DNA from: Colimorpha sp045639845
GTDB taxonomy: Bacteria; Bacteroidota; Bacteroidia; Bacteroidales; P3
Direction of reading: 5' to 3'
DNA: 25,034 nucleotides
NCBI GenBank assembly: GCA_045639845.1
Contig: JAZUDW010000060.1
Coordinates: forward strand, 1-25,034
Shown: one piece after another, positions 1 through 7,155 of the stretch
Position numbering within the stretch: the stretch's first letter is position 1
Layout: every line of letters starts with the position of its first letter
The notes under the pieces: generated by a model
Seen by the model: only the letters and a program-made list of their open reading frames with translations
Told to the model about the DNA's origin: nothing
The model's database searches: none
Translations under genes and position numbers: made by a program

Positions 1-1
1 C

Positions 2-124
2 AAAAGCGACGAGGAGGCTGCCCAGATGCGCGCCAAAGAGAAGGCGGCTATCCAGCTCTGGTACGACGAGTTTGCGCCCGAAAAGGGCTGTGGGTACCCC
101 GATGTTCCACGAGGAACGAGATGA
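2..124 (+). CDS. C-terminal end of an unidentified protein (5' truncated by window edge)
   Basis: Reading frame 2 is open from the window edge to TGA at 122-124 and gives a plausible 40-residue tail. It begins KSDEEAAQMRAKEKAAIQLW and ends near GCGYPDVPRGTR. The stretch is hydrophilic, with a helical charged half followed by a Gly/Pro-rich end. No family can be recognised from so little sequence. The gene lies 51 nt upstream of mnmG on the same strand and could be co-transcribed with it. Its last codons contain a parS-like palindrome (103-118), described separately. The other two forward frames give less protein-like translations. Confidence 0.55.
   Translation, partial: KSDEEAAQMRAKEKAAIQLWYDEFAPEKGCGYPDVPRGTR
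103..118. promoter_or_regulatory. parS-like palindrome, left copy
   Basis: TGTTCCACGAGGAACG differs from the ParB-binding consensus TGTTNCACGTGAAACA at three positions, and from the Pseudomonas-type variant TGTTCCACGTGGAACA at two. The GTTCC and GGAAC arms are perfect. It lies inside the end of the upstream coding region. A second, differently degenerate copy lies at 2166-2181, on the other side of mnmG. Binding by ParB is inferred only. Confidence 0.3.
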
Positions 125-175
125 TTAATGAATAGAAAAACAACGGTTAATAGTTTCTTTTAATATCTTTGTTGC

Positions 176-2062
176 ATGATTTGGGAACCGTATGATGTTG
201 TTGTGGTAGGTGGCGGCCATGCCGGTGCCGAGGCTTCGTCGGCAGCGGCCCGTATGGGCGCTAAGACACTCTTGATAACTCAGTCTATCGAAAATATCTG
301 CCAGATGTCGTGTAATCCCGCCATGGGTGGTGTGGCAAAGGGCCAGATAGTTCGTGAGATCGACGCCATGGGTGGCATGTCGGGTATTATCACCGATAGG
401 GCTACTATACAGTTTAGAATGCTCAACCTTTCCAAAGGACCTGCTATGTGGAGCCCTAGGGCCCAGTGCGACAAGCCTTATTTCTCTCATCTGTGGCGCC
501 AGGCTTTGGAATCGACGCCCAATCTGTCTATCTTTCAGGATGAGGCGGTGGGTATCGATGTGGATGGCGGCGTGGTGTGCGGTGTGCATACGCGTATGGG
601 TGTGACGGTGCCTGCCAAGGCCGTGGTACTTACCAATGGCACGTTTCTCAATGGCAAGATCTTTATAGGCGAGTCTTCCTTTGCGGGCGGTAGGATAGGG
701 GAGATGCCTGCTGTGGGCCTCTCCGACCAACTGCGCGAGCTGGGTTTCTTTGTGGAGCGTCTCAAGACGGGAACGCCTGTGCGTATTGACGGGCGTACCA
801 TCAATTTTGATGTGCTTACCGAGCAGAAGGGCGATGAAAATCCTGGCCGTTTCTCTTTCACCGACACGGTGTCGGATCTCGAAAAAAGGTCTTGCTATAT
901 TGCCAATACCAACCTCCGCACGCACGATATTCTGCGTTCGGGGTTCGACAAGTCGCCTATGTTTACGGGCCGTATTCAGGGCCGCGGCCCCCGCTACTGT
1001 CCGTCGATAGAGGACAAGATTGAGCGCTTCTCCGACAAGGATCATCATCAGCTTTTTGTAGAGCCAGAAGGCGTCTCTACTAATTCTTATTATCTGAATG
1101 GCTTCTCTTCGTCGCTGCCTATGAGTGTGCAGCTGGAGGCTCTGCATAGCATTGTGGGTTTCGAAAATGCTCGTATCTACAAGCCTGGATATGCCATAGA
1201 ATATGATTATTTCCCGCCTACGCAGCTTAACTATACGCTTGAAACCAAGATGGTTGAGAATCTGTATTTCGCTGGCCAGATCAATGGTACCACGGGCTAT
1301 GAGGAGGCTGCTTGCCAGGGTTTGATGGCGGGTGTGAATGCTGCCCTCAAGGTGCGCGGTACCGCTCCTTTTGTGCTCAATCGCACTCAGGCTTATATAG
1401 GTGTGTTGATCGACGACTTGGTGACCAAGGGGGTGGATGAGCCTTACCGTATGTTTACCTCTCGTGCCGAATACCGTATCTTGCTACGTCAGGGCGATGC
1501 CGATCTGCGCCTCACGCCGATAGCCCATTCCTTGGGTCTGGCGTCGGACGATCGCATGAGCAGGGTGGGGGAGAAGGAGCAGCATATCGAACGTCTTCGC
1601 TCGCATATTGTGGGTGCCTCTGTGACTCCGTCAGACTGCAGCGATCTGCTGGTGTCGAAAAACACGCCTGTGCTTCAGCAAAAGGTGAAGCTGGTGTCGC
1701 TTCTGCTTCGTCCCGAGATCGCCATCCAGGATCTTTATTCGGTGAATGAGGAGCTGGGCCGCTTGGTGGACGATGTGCCCGATGCTATTCGTGGCGACGT
1801 GGTGGCCGAGGCCGAGACCTTGTTGAAATATCAGCGCTACATAGAGAAGGAACGTGAAGTGGCCGATAGGCTGCTCCGCTTCGAAGATATTCCCTTGAAA
1901 CCCGATTTTGACTACTTCTCGCTGCAGGCGCTTTCGTACGAGGCGCGTGAGAAGCTGTCGAAGATGAAACCTGCCACCATCGGTCAGGCTTCTCGTATCA
2001 GTGGTATATCGCCCGCCGATGTGTCGGTGCTCCTTATATACATGGATAGGAAGAAGGATTGA
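176..2062 (+). CDS. mnmG: MnmG (GidA), tRNA U34 carboxymethylaminomethyl modification enzyme
   Basis: This is the FAD-dependent subunit that works with the GTPase MnmE to install 5-carboxymethylaminomethyl groups on wobble uridine U34 of certain tRNAs, in the cytosol. The 628-residue length is normal for the family. The N-terminus has the dinucleotide-binding GGGHAG (residues 12-17) in a DVVVVGGGHAG context. Family signatures follow: EYDYFPPTQL and INGTTGYEEAACQG in the middle, SRAEYRILLRQGDADLRL later, and the C-terminal helical domain with SRISGISPADVSVLLIYM near the end. The ATG at 176 places the FAD motif at the usual distance; there is no Shine-Dalgarno sequence, as is common in Bacteroidetes. 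An intrinsic terminator follows at 2107. Both tRNA-Lys(UUU) genes downstream are likely substrates, since MnmEG acts on this tRNA in characterised bacteria. Confidence 0.97.
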   Translation: MIWEPYDVVVVGGGHAGAEASSAAARMGAKTLLITQSIENICQMSCNPAMGGVAKGQIVREIDAMGGMSGIITDRATIQFRMLNLSKGPAMWSPRAQCDKPYFSHLWRQALESTPNLSIFQDEAVGIDVDGGVVCGVHTRMGVTVPAKAVVLTNGTFLNGKIFIGESSFAGGRIGEMPAVGLSDQLRELGFFVERLKTGTPVRIDGRTINFDVLTEQKGDENPGRFSFTDTVSDLEKRSCYIANTNLRTHDILRSGFDKSPMFTGRIQGRGPRYCPSIEDKIERFSDKDHHQLFVEPEGVSTNSYYLNGFSSSLPMSVQLEALHSIVGFENARIYKPGYAIEYDYFPPTQLNYTLETKMVENLYFAGQINGTTGYEEAACQGLMAGVNAALKVRGTAPFVLNRTQAYIGVLIDDLVTKGVDEPYRMFTSRAEYRILLRQGDADLRLTPIAHSLGLASDDRMSRVGEKEQHIERLRSHIVGASVTPSDCSDLLVSKNTPVLQQKVKLVSLLLRPEIAIQDLYSVNEELGRLVDDVPDAIRGDVVAEAETLLKYQRYIEKEREVADRLLRFEDIPLKPDFDYFSLQALSYEAREKLSKMKPATIGQASRISGISPADVSVLLIYMDRKKD

Positions 2063-2106
2063 TGTTCTTTTTGTCTTGTTGTCTCTTCATCTTTTGATGA
2101 AAGATT

Positions 2107-2150
2107 ATGGGGTGGATCTGTTGCTTGCTGATCCGCCCCATGGCGTTTTT
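2107..2150 (+). terminator. Intrinsic terminator after mnmG
   Basis: A 12-bp stem is formed by ATGGGGTGGATC (2107-2118) and GATCCGCCCCAT (2130-2141), with one G-U pair and an 11-nt loop. GGCG and a T-run (2146-2150, then GTTGTTT) follow. A smaller hairpin TTCATC-TTTT-GATGAA lies just before it. The T-tract is only on the plus-strand side, so the main direction is mnmG. Confidence 0.8.
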
Positions 2151-2165
2151 GTTGTTTCCGTTCTA

Positions 2166-2181
2166 TGTTTCTTGTGAAACA
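2166..2181. promoter_or_regulatory. parS-like palindrome, right copy
   Basis: TGTTTCTTGTGAAACA matches the parS consensus TGTTNCACGTGAAACA except for TT in place of AC at positions 7-8. The right half-site GTGAAACA is perfect. The palindrome extends by one more base pair (ATGTTTC...GAAACAT, 2165-2182). It lies between the convergent mnmG and WbqC-like genes. It has no adjacent T-run that would make it a terminator hairpin. Confidence 0.35.
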
Positions 2182-2202
2182 TTGGGGTTAACTCTTTCTT
2201 TG

Positions 2203-2814
2203 TTAGAGAGTCTGGAGGTAGCGTTTGCTGTCGGGCCCTAGGTTGAACAGGAGGTCGAGGCTGCTTAGATTGGGAACGAAATCGAAGCGCTCGCCAAACA
2301 CCTGATCGTAGGGTTTGATTTCGATAGGGCAGGGCAGCTTGGGCGAGATGGTGTATCGGTAGTCTTTTGGATCGTTGGCGGGTGGTATGAAGTCGGTGCT
2401 GAATTCGATTTGTGTGTCGATTTTCATCTTCTTCAGAATAAAGCGTAGCATCTCGGTGTTGAGATCGATCAGCGAGCCGTGTTTTTTGGCCAGTATGGCC
2501 TCGAAATCGTCTTTGTAGTACATGTAATAGGGCGAGGCGTTGTAGGCCGCTGTGATGGCGCGAGAATGCTTGATATGCCAATTCTCGATGTAGGTGATAC
2601 CCGCGTCGCCTGTGAGGGTGTGGTTGCCGTTGGGCCGCGTGGCGGGAACAGACAATATCATGGGTCCGTTGCCAGTGAGTATCTCACAGCGGTTGCGATA
2701 GGTCTGCTTGGGGAAGGTTTCGTGCCGTTCGATGCATATTCTGTCGTAGCGGCTCAATAGGGCGATATAGGCCACGGGAGGGCAGTAGGCGGTGGAAAAT
2801 AGGGGTGTGTCCAT
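2203..2814 (-). CDS. WbqC-like family protein
   Basis: This 203-residue protein matches the WbqC-like family. WbqC members occur in O-antigen and other gene clusters, and their reaction is not well defined. Visible family traits are the N-terminal STAYCPPVAYIALLSRYD segment, KQTYRNRCEI followed by a short linker to LSVPATRPNG, the ENWHIKHSRAITAAY segment, and SPYYMYYKDDFEAIL. The ATG at 2814 is chosen because the upstream in-frame extension (to 2898) is low-complexity and lies over the neighbouring gene. It is the second gene of a two-gene minus-strand operon, 16 nt after the stop of the small hypothetical gene. It has no signal peptide or membrane segment, so it is probably cytosolic. Confidence 0.85.
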   Translation of the reverse strand: MDTPLFSTAYCPPVAYIALLSRYDRICIERHETFPKQTYRNRCEILTGNGPMILSVPATRPNGNHTLTGDAGITYIENWHIKHSRAITAAYNASPYYMYYKDDFEAILAKKHGSLIDLNTEMLRFILKKMKIDTQIEFSTDFIPPANDPKDYRYTISPKLPCPIEIKPYDQVFGERFDFVPNLSSLDLLFNLGPDSKRYLQTL

Positions 2815-2830
2815 GTCTTGGCGGGTGTGG

Positions 2831-3244
2831 TTATGCGGTCCAGATGATAGAGAGGAGCTCGTTTTCGTCGAAATAGAAGTCGATGTTACCTTCGGCAAAG
2901 GCGATGCATTTCTCGCCCCAGTCTTCTTTTTCTATGCTGTGTTCGTTGTATCCGTGCGACACCATCAGGTTGATGAGCTCCTTTTCTGTGAGGTCGAATA
3001 CTTCTTCGTCGAAGAGGGTGCTGTCGATATTGGATATCTCTATGCAATGCAGTCGTGATTCTTCTCCTTCGAAGAAGAGGGTGAGCCCTTCTTCTTCGTA
3101 TTGGAAGATGGTAGTGGCCTCGTTGGCGGCGTTTTCGGTGTTCTCTTTGCTTGTGGGCTCTCCAACCAGTGCGGTGACCTCTGTCTGGGTCATGCCAAAT
3201 TGCAGTTGGCCCATCCCTTTCTTAATTTCTATATTGAGTTCCAT
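2831..3244 (-). CDS. Small acidic hypothetical protein
   Basis: This 137-residue protein has no signal peptide. It starts MELNIEIKKGMGQLQFGMTQ and continues EVTALVGEPTS, a pattern like the GMTxxEVxxxLGxP segment of BLIP/SmpA-like folds. That resemblance is only local. The rest is Glu/Asp-rich with several predicted beta strands and ends LLSIIWTA. The ATG at 3244 is preferred because the longer frame upstream reads through promoter-like, non-protein-like sequence. A TAnnTTTG element lies about 54 nt upstream (3298-3305). It is the first gene of an operon with the WbqC-like gene. The function is unknown. Confidence 0.75.
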   Translation of the reverse strand: MELNIEIKKGMGQLQFGMTQTEVTALVGEPTSKENTENAANEATTIFQYEEEGLTLFFEGEESRLHCIEISNIDSTLFDEEVFDLTEKELINLMVSHGYNEHSIEKEDWGEKCIAFAEGNIDFYFDENELLSIIWTA

Positions 3245-3614
3245 ATCCCTAATTTGAATCGTTTTATGGTAAGTGGTGGTTTGTATTATCTGTTCCACAA
3301 AGATACACCTTTTTTTGATATTGGAAGAAAATGTTTCCCGGTGGCTCTCTTCCGACTGGCATTGTTTGTGCGGGTCTTTTCTCTGCGATCTTTCTCTGCC
3401 GAGTCTGTTATTGTTCTCGAATTGTCTTTGCCTCAACGAGTTGTGTGTGGTGGAATGATTAGGGGGAGGGTAGGGGCCGTATTTTGCTTTATTTTTATAG
3501 AAAAATGTTCGGACAGTGGCTGATCTGTTAATAAATAGGGTTTCTGTTGTGAATTTTAAGTGTGTTGATAATCAGTGGATAATGTGTGTTGTTTGAAAAT
3601 ATTTCGCAAAATAT
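3245..3614. other. Non-coding region upstream of the tRNA-Lys promoter
   Basis: Neither strand carries a convincing gene here. The left end holds the minus-strand promoter of the small hypothetical gene. The right half is AT-rich and contains three of four DnaA-box-like 9-mers, all in one orientation: TGTTAATAA at 3526, TGTTGATAA at 3563 and AGTGGATAA at 3574 (the fourth is at 3617). An AT-rich inverted repeat begins at 3596. The open frames through the region encode low-complexity Phe/Ser/Arg-rich peptides and are rejected. Confidence 0.6.
3298..3305 (-). promoter_or_regulatory. -7 element of the hypothetical/WbqC-like operon
   Basis: On the minus strand this reads TATCTTTG, matching the Bacteroidetes TAnnTTTG -7 box. 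The expected start is near 3291, giving a leader of about 47 nt before the ATG at 3244. No good -33 TTTG was found at the usual spacing. Confidence 0.5.
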
Positions 3615-3625
3615 TTTGTTGATAA
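3526..3625 (+). promoter_or_regulatory. Cluster of DnaA-box-like 9-mers
   Basis: Four 9-mers in the same orientation each differ by one base from TGTGNATAA (the complement of TTATNCACA): TGTTAATAA (3526-3534), TGTTGATAA (3563-3571), AGTGGATAA (3574-3582) and TGTTGATAA (3617-3625). None is a perfect consensus box. The setting is AT-rich and close to mnmG, which flanks oriC in many bacteria. It could equally be chance in AT-rich promoter DNA. Confidence 0.25.
3596..3617. repeat. AT-rich perfect inverted repeat
   Basis: AAAATATTT (3596-3604) and AAATATTTT (3609-3617) are perfect 9-bp inverted arms separated by CGCA. The repeat ends on the -33 TTTG of the tRNA promoter and is flanked by DnaA-box-like 9-mers. 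It could be a protein-binding site or an easily melted segment. Confidence 0.6.
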
Positions 3626-3645
3626 CTAAAAATGTTGTACTTTTG
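3615..3645 (+). promoter_or_regulatory. Promoter of the tRNA-Lys pair
   Basis: A -33 TTTG (3615-3618) and a -7 TACTTTTG (3638-3645) are separated by 19 nt, an excellent match to the Bacteroidetes housekeeping promoter. The start would be near 3652, about 34 nt before the first tRNA. Confidence 0.85.
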
Positions 3646-3685
3646 CAAACTCAAATCGGACGGTAGAGTACGTCTTTGTGACTAT

Positions 3686-3758
3686 GACTCAGTAGCTCAG
3701 CAGGTAGAGCACAACACTTTTAATGTTGGGGTCCTGGGTTCGAGCCCCAGCTGGGTCA
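3686..3758 (+). tRNA. tRNA-Lys (anticodon UUU), copy 1
   Basis: The 73-nt cloverleaf has acceptor stem GACTCAG pairing with CTGGGTC (one T-G pair) and discriminator A. The anticodon stem is CAACA/TGTTG with loop CTTTTAA, giving anticodon TTT. The T arm contains GGTTCGAGCCC. CCA is not encoded. It differs from copy 2 by a single D-loop base (C in CAGCAGG, T in copy 2). Confidence 0.97.
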
Positions 3759-3784
3759 CAAAAGATTTAATCTCATAGTCCGTT

Positions 3785-3857
3785 GACTCAGTAGCTCAGT
3801 AGGTAGAGCACAACACTTTTAATGTTGGGGTCCTGGGTTCGAGCCCCAGCTGGGTCA
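3785..3857 (+). tRNA. tRNA-Lys (anticodon UUU), copy 2
   Basis: This 73-nt gene has the same acceptor, anticodon and T arms as copy 1 and begins 26 nt after it. The only difference is T instead of C in the D-loop. Both are probably cut from one transcript that starts near 3652 and ends at the terminator at 3864-3898. CCA is not encoded. Confidence 0.97.
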
Positions 3858-3863
3858 CAAAAC

Positions 3864-3898
3864 AAGGTGTCAGATACTTCTGATACCTTTCTTTTTTT
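3864..3898 (+). terminator. Intrinsic terminator of the tRNA-Lys transcript
   Basis: AAGGTGTCAGA (3864-3874) pairs with TCTGATACCTT (3879-3889) as an 11-bp stem with one G-U pair and a TACT tetraloop. TCTTTTTTT (to 3898) follows directly. Confidence 0.92.
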
Positions 3899-3947
3899 AT
3901 GCGCACTGTTGTCGCAATATTAAATACTTGTTTCCGTTAATAGTGTT

Positions 3948-5780
3948 ATGCGTAATATCAATATCCACCATATAGTTCGTCTGGTTGCGTTTGTGGCTGT
4001 CTTCTCGATGAGTCATTGTGTTTGGGGGCAGCAAACGCAAGAACAAATGGCGTCGTATTATTTCCAAAACAAGGAATACGACAAGGCTGTAGAACTGTAC
4101 GAGTCTCTGTATCAGCACACGGGCAACAGATACTATTATCAGATGCTCTATCAGTCGTATGGGGAGTTGCTCGACTTTAAAAAGGCCAAAAAACTGGTGG
4201 AGCAGCGCATGAAGAAGCAGAAAAATGAGATTACCCTTTATGTGGATCTGGGTAAGGTCTATTGGGACGAAGGCGATAAGAAGAAGGCTGAAAAGATCTA
4301 TGACGAAGGTATTGAGCGGATTCCCTTCGATACCAAGGTGGTGGATGAACTGAGCCAGACTTTTGCCAAGATAGGTCGTTTGGACTATGCTCGGAAGACT
4401 TATCTCTATGCTCGTGAGAAGATGAACAATAAGTTTGTCTTTATCAACGAGCTGGCTGCATTGTATGAGAAAGAGGGCGACTATGAAAAGATGATGCAGG
4501 AGTATTTTGGCTTTCTCGACAACTCTCCTAAGTCGATAGGTTCTGTGCAGATCGCTCTTCAGAGAGCTCTGGATCAAACGTCCAACCCTAGGCTTGCAGA
4601 CGGTCTCCGCAGGGCTTTGATAGACCGCGTTCAGAGCGATCCGAACAACAAAACGTATCTCGACATGATGATCTGGTTTGCTTTGCAACAGAAGGACTTT
4701 GCTTTTGCTCTCACGCAGGCCAAGGCGGTTGACGCCCGTTTTGAGGGGCAAGGGGATGAGATTGTGTTGCATGTGGGCCAGATAGCTCAAAACAACCAGG
4801 ATCTTGCCACGGCCTATGACGCTTACCACTATCTGGCAGGTAAGGGTAAGGATGGCGTTTTCTATTTCGATGCAAGGGTGGGGGAACTGAAAGTAAAGTT
4901 TGCCCGTCTGGATAGGAATTATCAGCTGTTGCCTAAGGATTATGCTTCTTTGAAGGCCGACTATCAGCTGGCGCTCGATGAGTTGGGTAAAAACCCCAAG
5001 ACTGTTCCTCTTATGCGTGACTATGCCTATCTGCTGGCCTATTATGGCAATGAGGTGCAGGCTGCCAGCGATATGCTTTACGATGTGGTGGAGATGCCTA
5101 AGGTTCAGGGCGGTGTGGTGAGCCAGACAAAGCTGGAACTGGGCGATTTGCTCTTGTTTGCTGGATTCACTTGGGATGCTTCGCTGCTCTATTCTCAGGT
5201 TGAGAAAGCCAATAAAAACGACGTGGTGGGTGCCTTGGCTAAGTTCAAGAATGCCAAGCTCTCTTACTATACCAATGATTTCACCTGGGCTAAGTCACAG
5301 TTGGATGTGTTGCGTTCTTCTACATCTAAGCTTATTGCCAACGATGCCATGGAACTTTCGTTGCTCATTAGTGACAATATGGAGGTAGATAGTACCTTTG
5401 ATTTGCTGGAACTATATGCGGCTGCTGATCTACAATTGTATCGCAATCAGCTGGATTCTGCCTGGATGGGCTTCGACGCTGTCTCTACTAGGACTCTTTC
5501 TCATCCTTTGCTCGACGAGGTGTTGATGCAAAAAGCCAAGATAAGGATGAAGCAGGGTAGATATGCAGAAGCCGACTCGTTGCTGGAGCGCCTAGTGGAT
5601 TTCTATGCCGAGGACATACTGGCCGACGATGCTGTAATGATGATAGCCGAGCTTAACGATAATCAGTTGGATAATAAAGAACGGGCCCGTGATTTCTACG
5701 AAAAGCTTATCTTGGATTATCCTACAAGCCTTTATGTGGAACGGGCTCGGAAGCGCTATTATGAGCTGAAGAATCAATAG
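3948..5780 (+). CDS. Exported tetratricopeptide-repeat protein
   Basis: This 610-residue protein starts with a probable signal peptide: a basic start, a hydrophobic core RLVAFVAVFSM, and likely cleavage near CVWGQ at about residue 28. Most of the mature chain is made of TPR-like helical pairs, for example AEKIYDEGIERIPFD, YARKTYLYAREKM, AEADSLLERLVDFY and ERARDFYEKLILDYPTS close to the C-terminus. Such proteins serve as scaffolds in the periplasm or at the outer membrane, but no partner can be named. The ATG at 3948 follows the tRNA terminator by 49 nt. The last 59 nt overlap the 3' end of the convergent O-antigen ligase-like gene. A cell-envelope assembly role is possible but not shown. Confidence 0.9.
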   Translation: MRNINIHHIVRLVAFVAVFSMSHCVWGQQTQEQMASYYFQNKEYDKAVELYESLYQHTGNRYYYQMLYQSYGELLDFKKAKKLVEQRMKKQKNEITLYVDLGKVYWDEGDKKKAEKIYDEGIERIPFDTKVVDELSQTFAKIGRLDYARKTYLYAREKMNNKFVFINELAALYEKEGDYEKMMQEYFGFLDNSPKSIGSVQIALQRALDQTSNPRLADGLRRALIDRVQSDPNNKTYLDMMIWFALQQKDFAFALTQAKAVDARFEGQGDEIVLHVGQIAQNNQDLATAYDAYHYLAGKGKDGVFYFDARVGELKVKFARLDRNYQLLPKDYASLKADYQLALDELGKNPKTVPLMRDYAYLLAYYGNEVQAASDMLYDVVEMPKVQGGVVSQTKLELGDLLLFAGFTWDASLLYSQVEKANKNDVVGALAKFKNAKLSYYTNDFTWAKSQLDVLRSSTSKLIANDAMELSLLISDNMEVDSTFDLLELYAAADLQLYRNQLDSAWMGFDAVSTRTLSHPLLDEVLMQKAKIRMKQGRYAEADSLLERLVDFYAEDILADDAVMMIAELNDNQLDNKERARDFYEKLILDYPTSLYVERARKRYYELKNQ

Positions 5781-7032
5781 CGGCGGGTACCATCAGCACG
5801 CCAATGAAAAAGCAGTAGAATAGTATTCCCATCTGGCGTTCGAAGATGCTTTCGAACAAACAAGAACAGGCGGTGATGAGTACCAATGCCAATCGGTATG
5901 TTTTCCATCGTCTGGAGTCTTCGTCGTGGGTGCGTTCTATCAAAGGCAAGATGAGGCAGGCTAGTAGGATTAAGAATCCGAGTATTCCCGTTGTGAGAAG
6001 AGTGTCGTTGTATTGATTATGAGGGTTGTAGTGGCTCTTTGCATAGGTTGGACGTGTGATCATAAAGTAGTCCTCCATCACATCTATGCGGTCGCCTACA
6101 CCTACGCCTAAGGGCATATTGTCGCTGATGGCCATCAAGGCTGTCTGTGTGATACCGAAGCGTGTGTCGTCGTGGTTGCCTTCGGCCACCTCGGCGATGG
6201 TGTCTGTGAGTCGTGTTGTGTATTTGGGGAAGCAGAGAGCTGACAACGATGCCAATAGGAGTATGGCACCCACGCAGATGACGCCTAATCGATAGTGTTT
6301 GTGTATTACGATGATATCCCAGATGATGTATGCCAAGAAGAGTGTCATCATCAGGATGCCAGCCCTCGATTGGATCATGATATTGTAGAGTGTGAGCTCG
6401 GTGGCTATCACGCCGATAAGCCATTTGGCTTCAGTGCTTAGGCTTTTACCTTCGCGTTTGATCTCTCCATAGGCAAATACCATGGAAAGAAGGATATACA
6501 TGGTGAGGTAGCTGTGGTGGAACGAATCGAAGCTGCCAGAGAAGAAGCTGCCTATGGATGCTTTTCCGCCAAAATAGTGGACAAGGGTGAGTATGAAGCG
6601 AACCTCAAAACGCAGACATATGATCACGCAAAAGACCCAGAAAAGATGGCGCAGATGGGTCTGTTTGATATAGCTGTGGTCGGATATAAGGAAGTATAAC
6701 GGTATGAGAATGAATGGTATTTTCTTGGTTGATACTTCAATGCCTTCGGGTATGTTGGAGCTATACATAAGGCTGGCCCAATAGACAACGGCATAGCATA
6801 TCAGTGCCAGCATGGATAGGGTGTGTAGTCTGTCCTTGGCTTTCTTCGTGCCACGTTCTACAATGCAGCGCACTATGCTGTTTGCCATCAGCGCGTAGAG
6901 GAAGTATAGGGCTATGTTCCACGATATTACCAACGTGGCAGCAGTGAACAATAGCAGTATGTAGTCGATGCTTTGGAGCGTGCTTAAATTGTTGAATAGC
7001 GCTTTACGGTGCTCTGCAATGGTATTGGTCAT
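5722..7032 (-). CDS. O-antigen ligase/polymerase (Wzy_C-type) membrane protein
   Basis: This 436-residue polytopic membrane protein has roughly ten hydrophobic segments and a long non-cytoplasmic loop in the C-terminal half. Family traits are IQSRAGILMM (residues 220-229, with the SR pair), PLGVGVGD (307-314) and PHNQYNDTLL (from 337) just before a hydrophobic helix. The O-antigen ligase family (WaaL and related polymerases) transfers or polymerises undecaprenyl-linked glycans at the outer face of the inner membrane. The substrate is unknown, and no other glycan-synthesis genes are nearby, apart from the distant WbqC-like gene. The ATG is at 7032, with a TACTTTTG element on the minus strand at 7098-7105. 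The gene overlaps the TPR gene tail to tail by 59 nt. Confidence 0.85.
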   Translation of the reverse strand: MTNTIAEHRKALFNNLSTLQSIDYILLLFTAATLVISWNIALYFLYALMANSIVRCIVERGTKKAKDRLHTLSMLALICYAVVYWASLMYSSNIPEGIEVSTKKIPFILIPLYFLISDHSYIKQTHLRHLFWVFCVIICLRFEVRFILTLVHYFGGKASIGSFFSGSFDSFHHSYLTMYILLSMVFAYGEIKREGKSLSTEAKWLIGVIATELTLYNIMIQSRAGILMMTLFLAYIIWDIIVIHKHYRLGVICVGAILLLASLSALCFPKYTTRLTDTIAEVAEGNHDDTRFGITQTALMAISDNMPLGVGVGDRIDVMEDYFMITRPTYAKSHYNPHNQYNDTLLTTGILGFLILLACLILPLIERTHDEDSRRWKTYRLALVLITACSCLFESIFERQMGILFYCFFIGVLMVPAAIDSSAHNSASEPVPHKGL

Positions 7033-7097
7033 ACGTTAGTGCGTTTCGCTCTATGATGAGTGTGTTATTGTGTAGGTACTATGAAGATTTATTTTTG

Positions 7098-7105
7098 CAA
7101 AAGTA
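7098..7105 (-). promoter_or_regulatory. -7 element of the O-antigen ligase-like gene
   Basis: The minus strand reads TACTTTTG, a match to TAnnTTTG. A TTTG lies upstream but only 16 nt away, shorter than the usual 19-20, so the -33 assignment is weak. The predicted leader is about 60 nt. Confidence 0.5.
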
Positions 7106-7147
7106 CTAAAAATTAGGCTATCAAAGTGTGAATACGGATTTTTTTTG

Positions 7148-7155
7148 TACCTTTG
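7148..7155 (+). promoter_or_regulatory. -7 element upstream of ksgA
   Basis: TACCTTTG followed by GC is a typical Bacteroidetes -7 box. The start would be near 7162, giving an unusually long leader of about 250 nt if it drives ksgA. A -33 element is not obvious. Confidence 0.55.

Noticed and set aside
164..171. TATCTTTG just before the mnmG ATG as a promoter
   Set aside because: The -7 match would place the transcript start at or after the ATG at 176, and no -33 box is present; probably chance.
125..1147. Long open frame on the minus strand opposite mnmG
   Set aside because: It is His/Arg/Leu-rich, has no family features and lies wholly over a clear mnmG; it is a codon-bias shadow.
2166..2181. 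The palindrome as a terminator of the WbqC-like gene
   Set aside because: No T-run follows the hairpin on the minus strand, and its sequence fits parS better than a terminator.
3897..4829. 310-codon minus-strand open frame opposite the TPR gene
   Set aside because: It covers the terminator and the TPR gene and is Leu/Ile/His-rich without family motifs.
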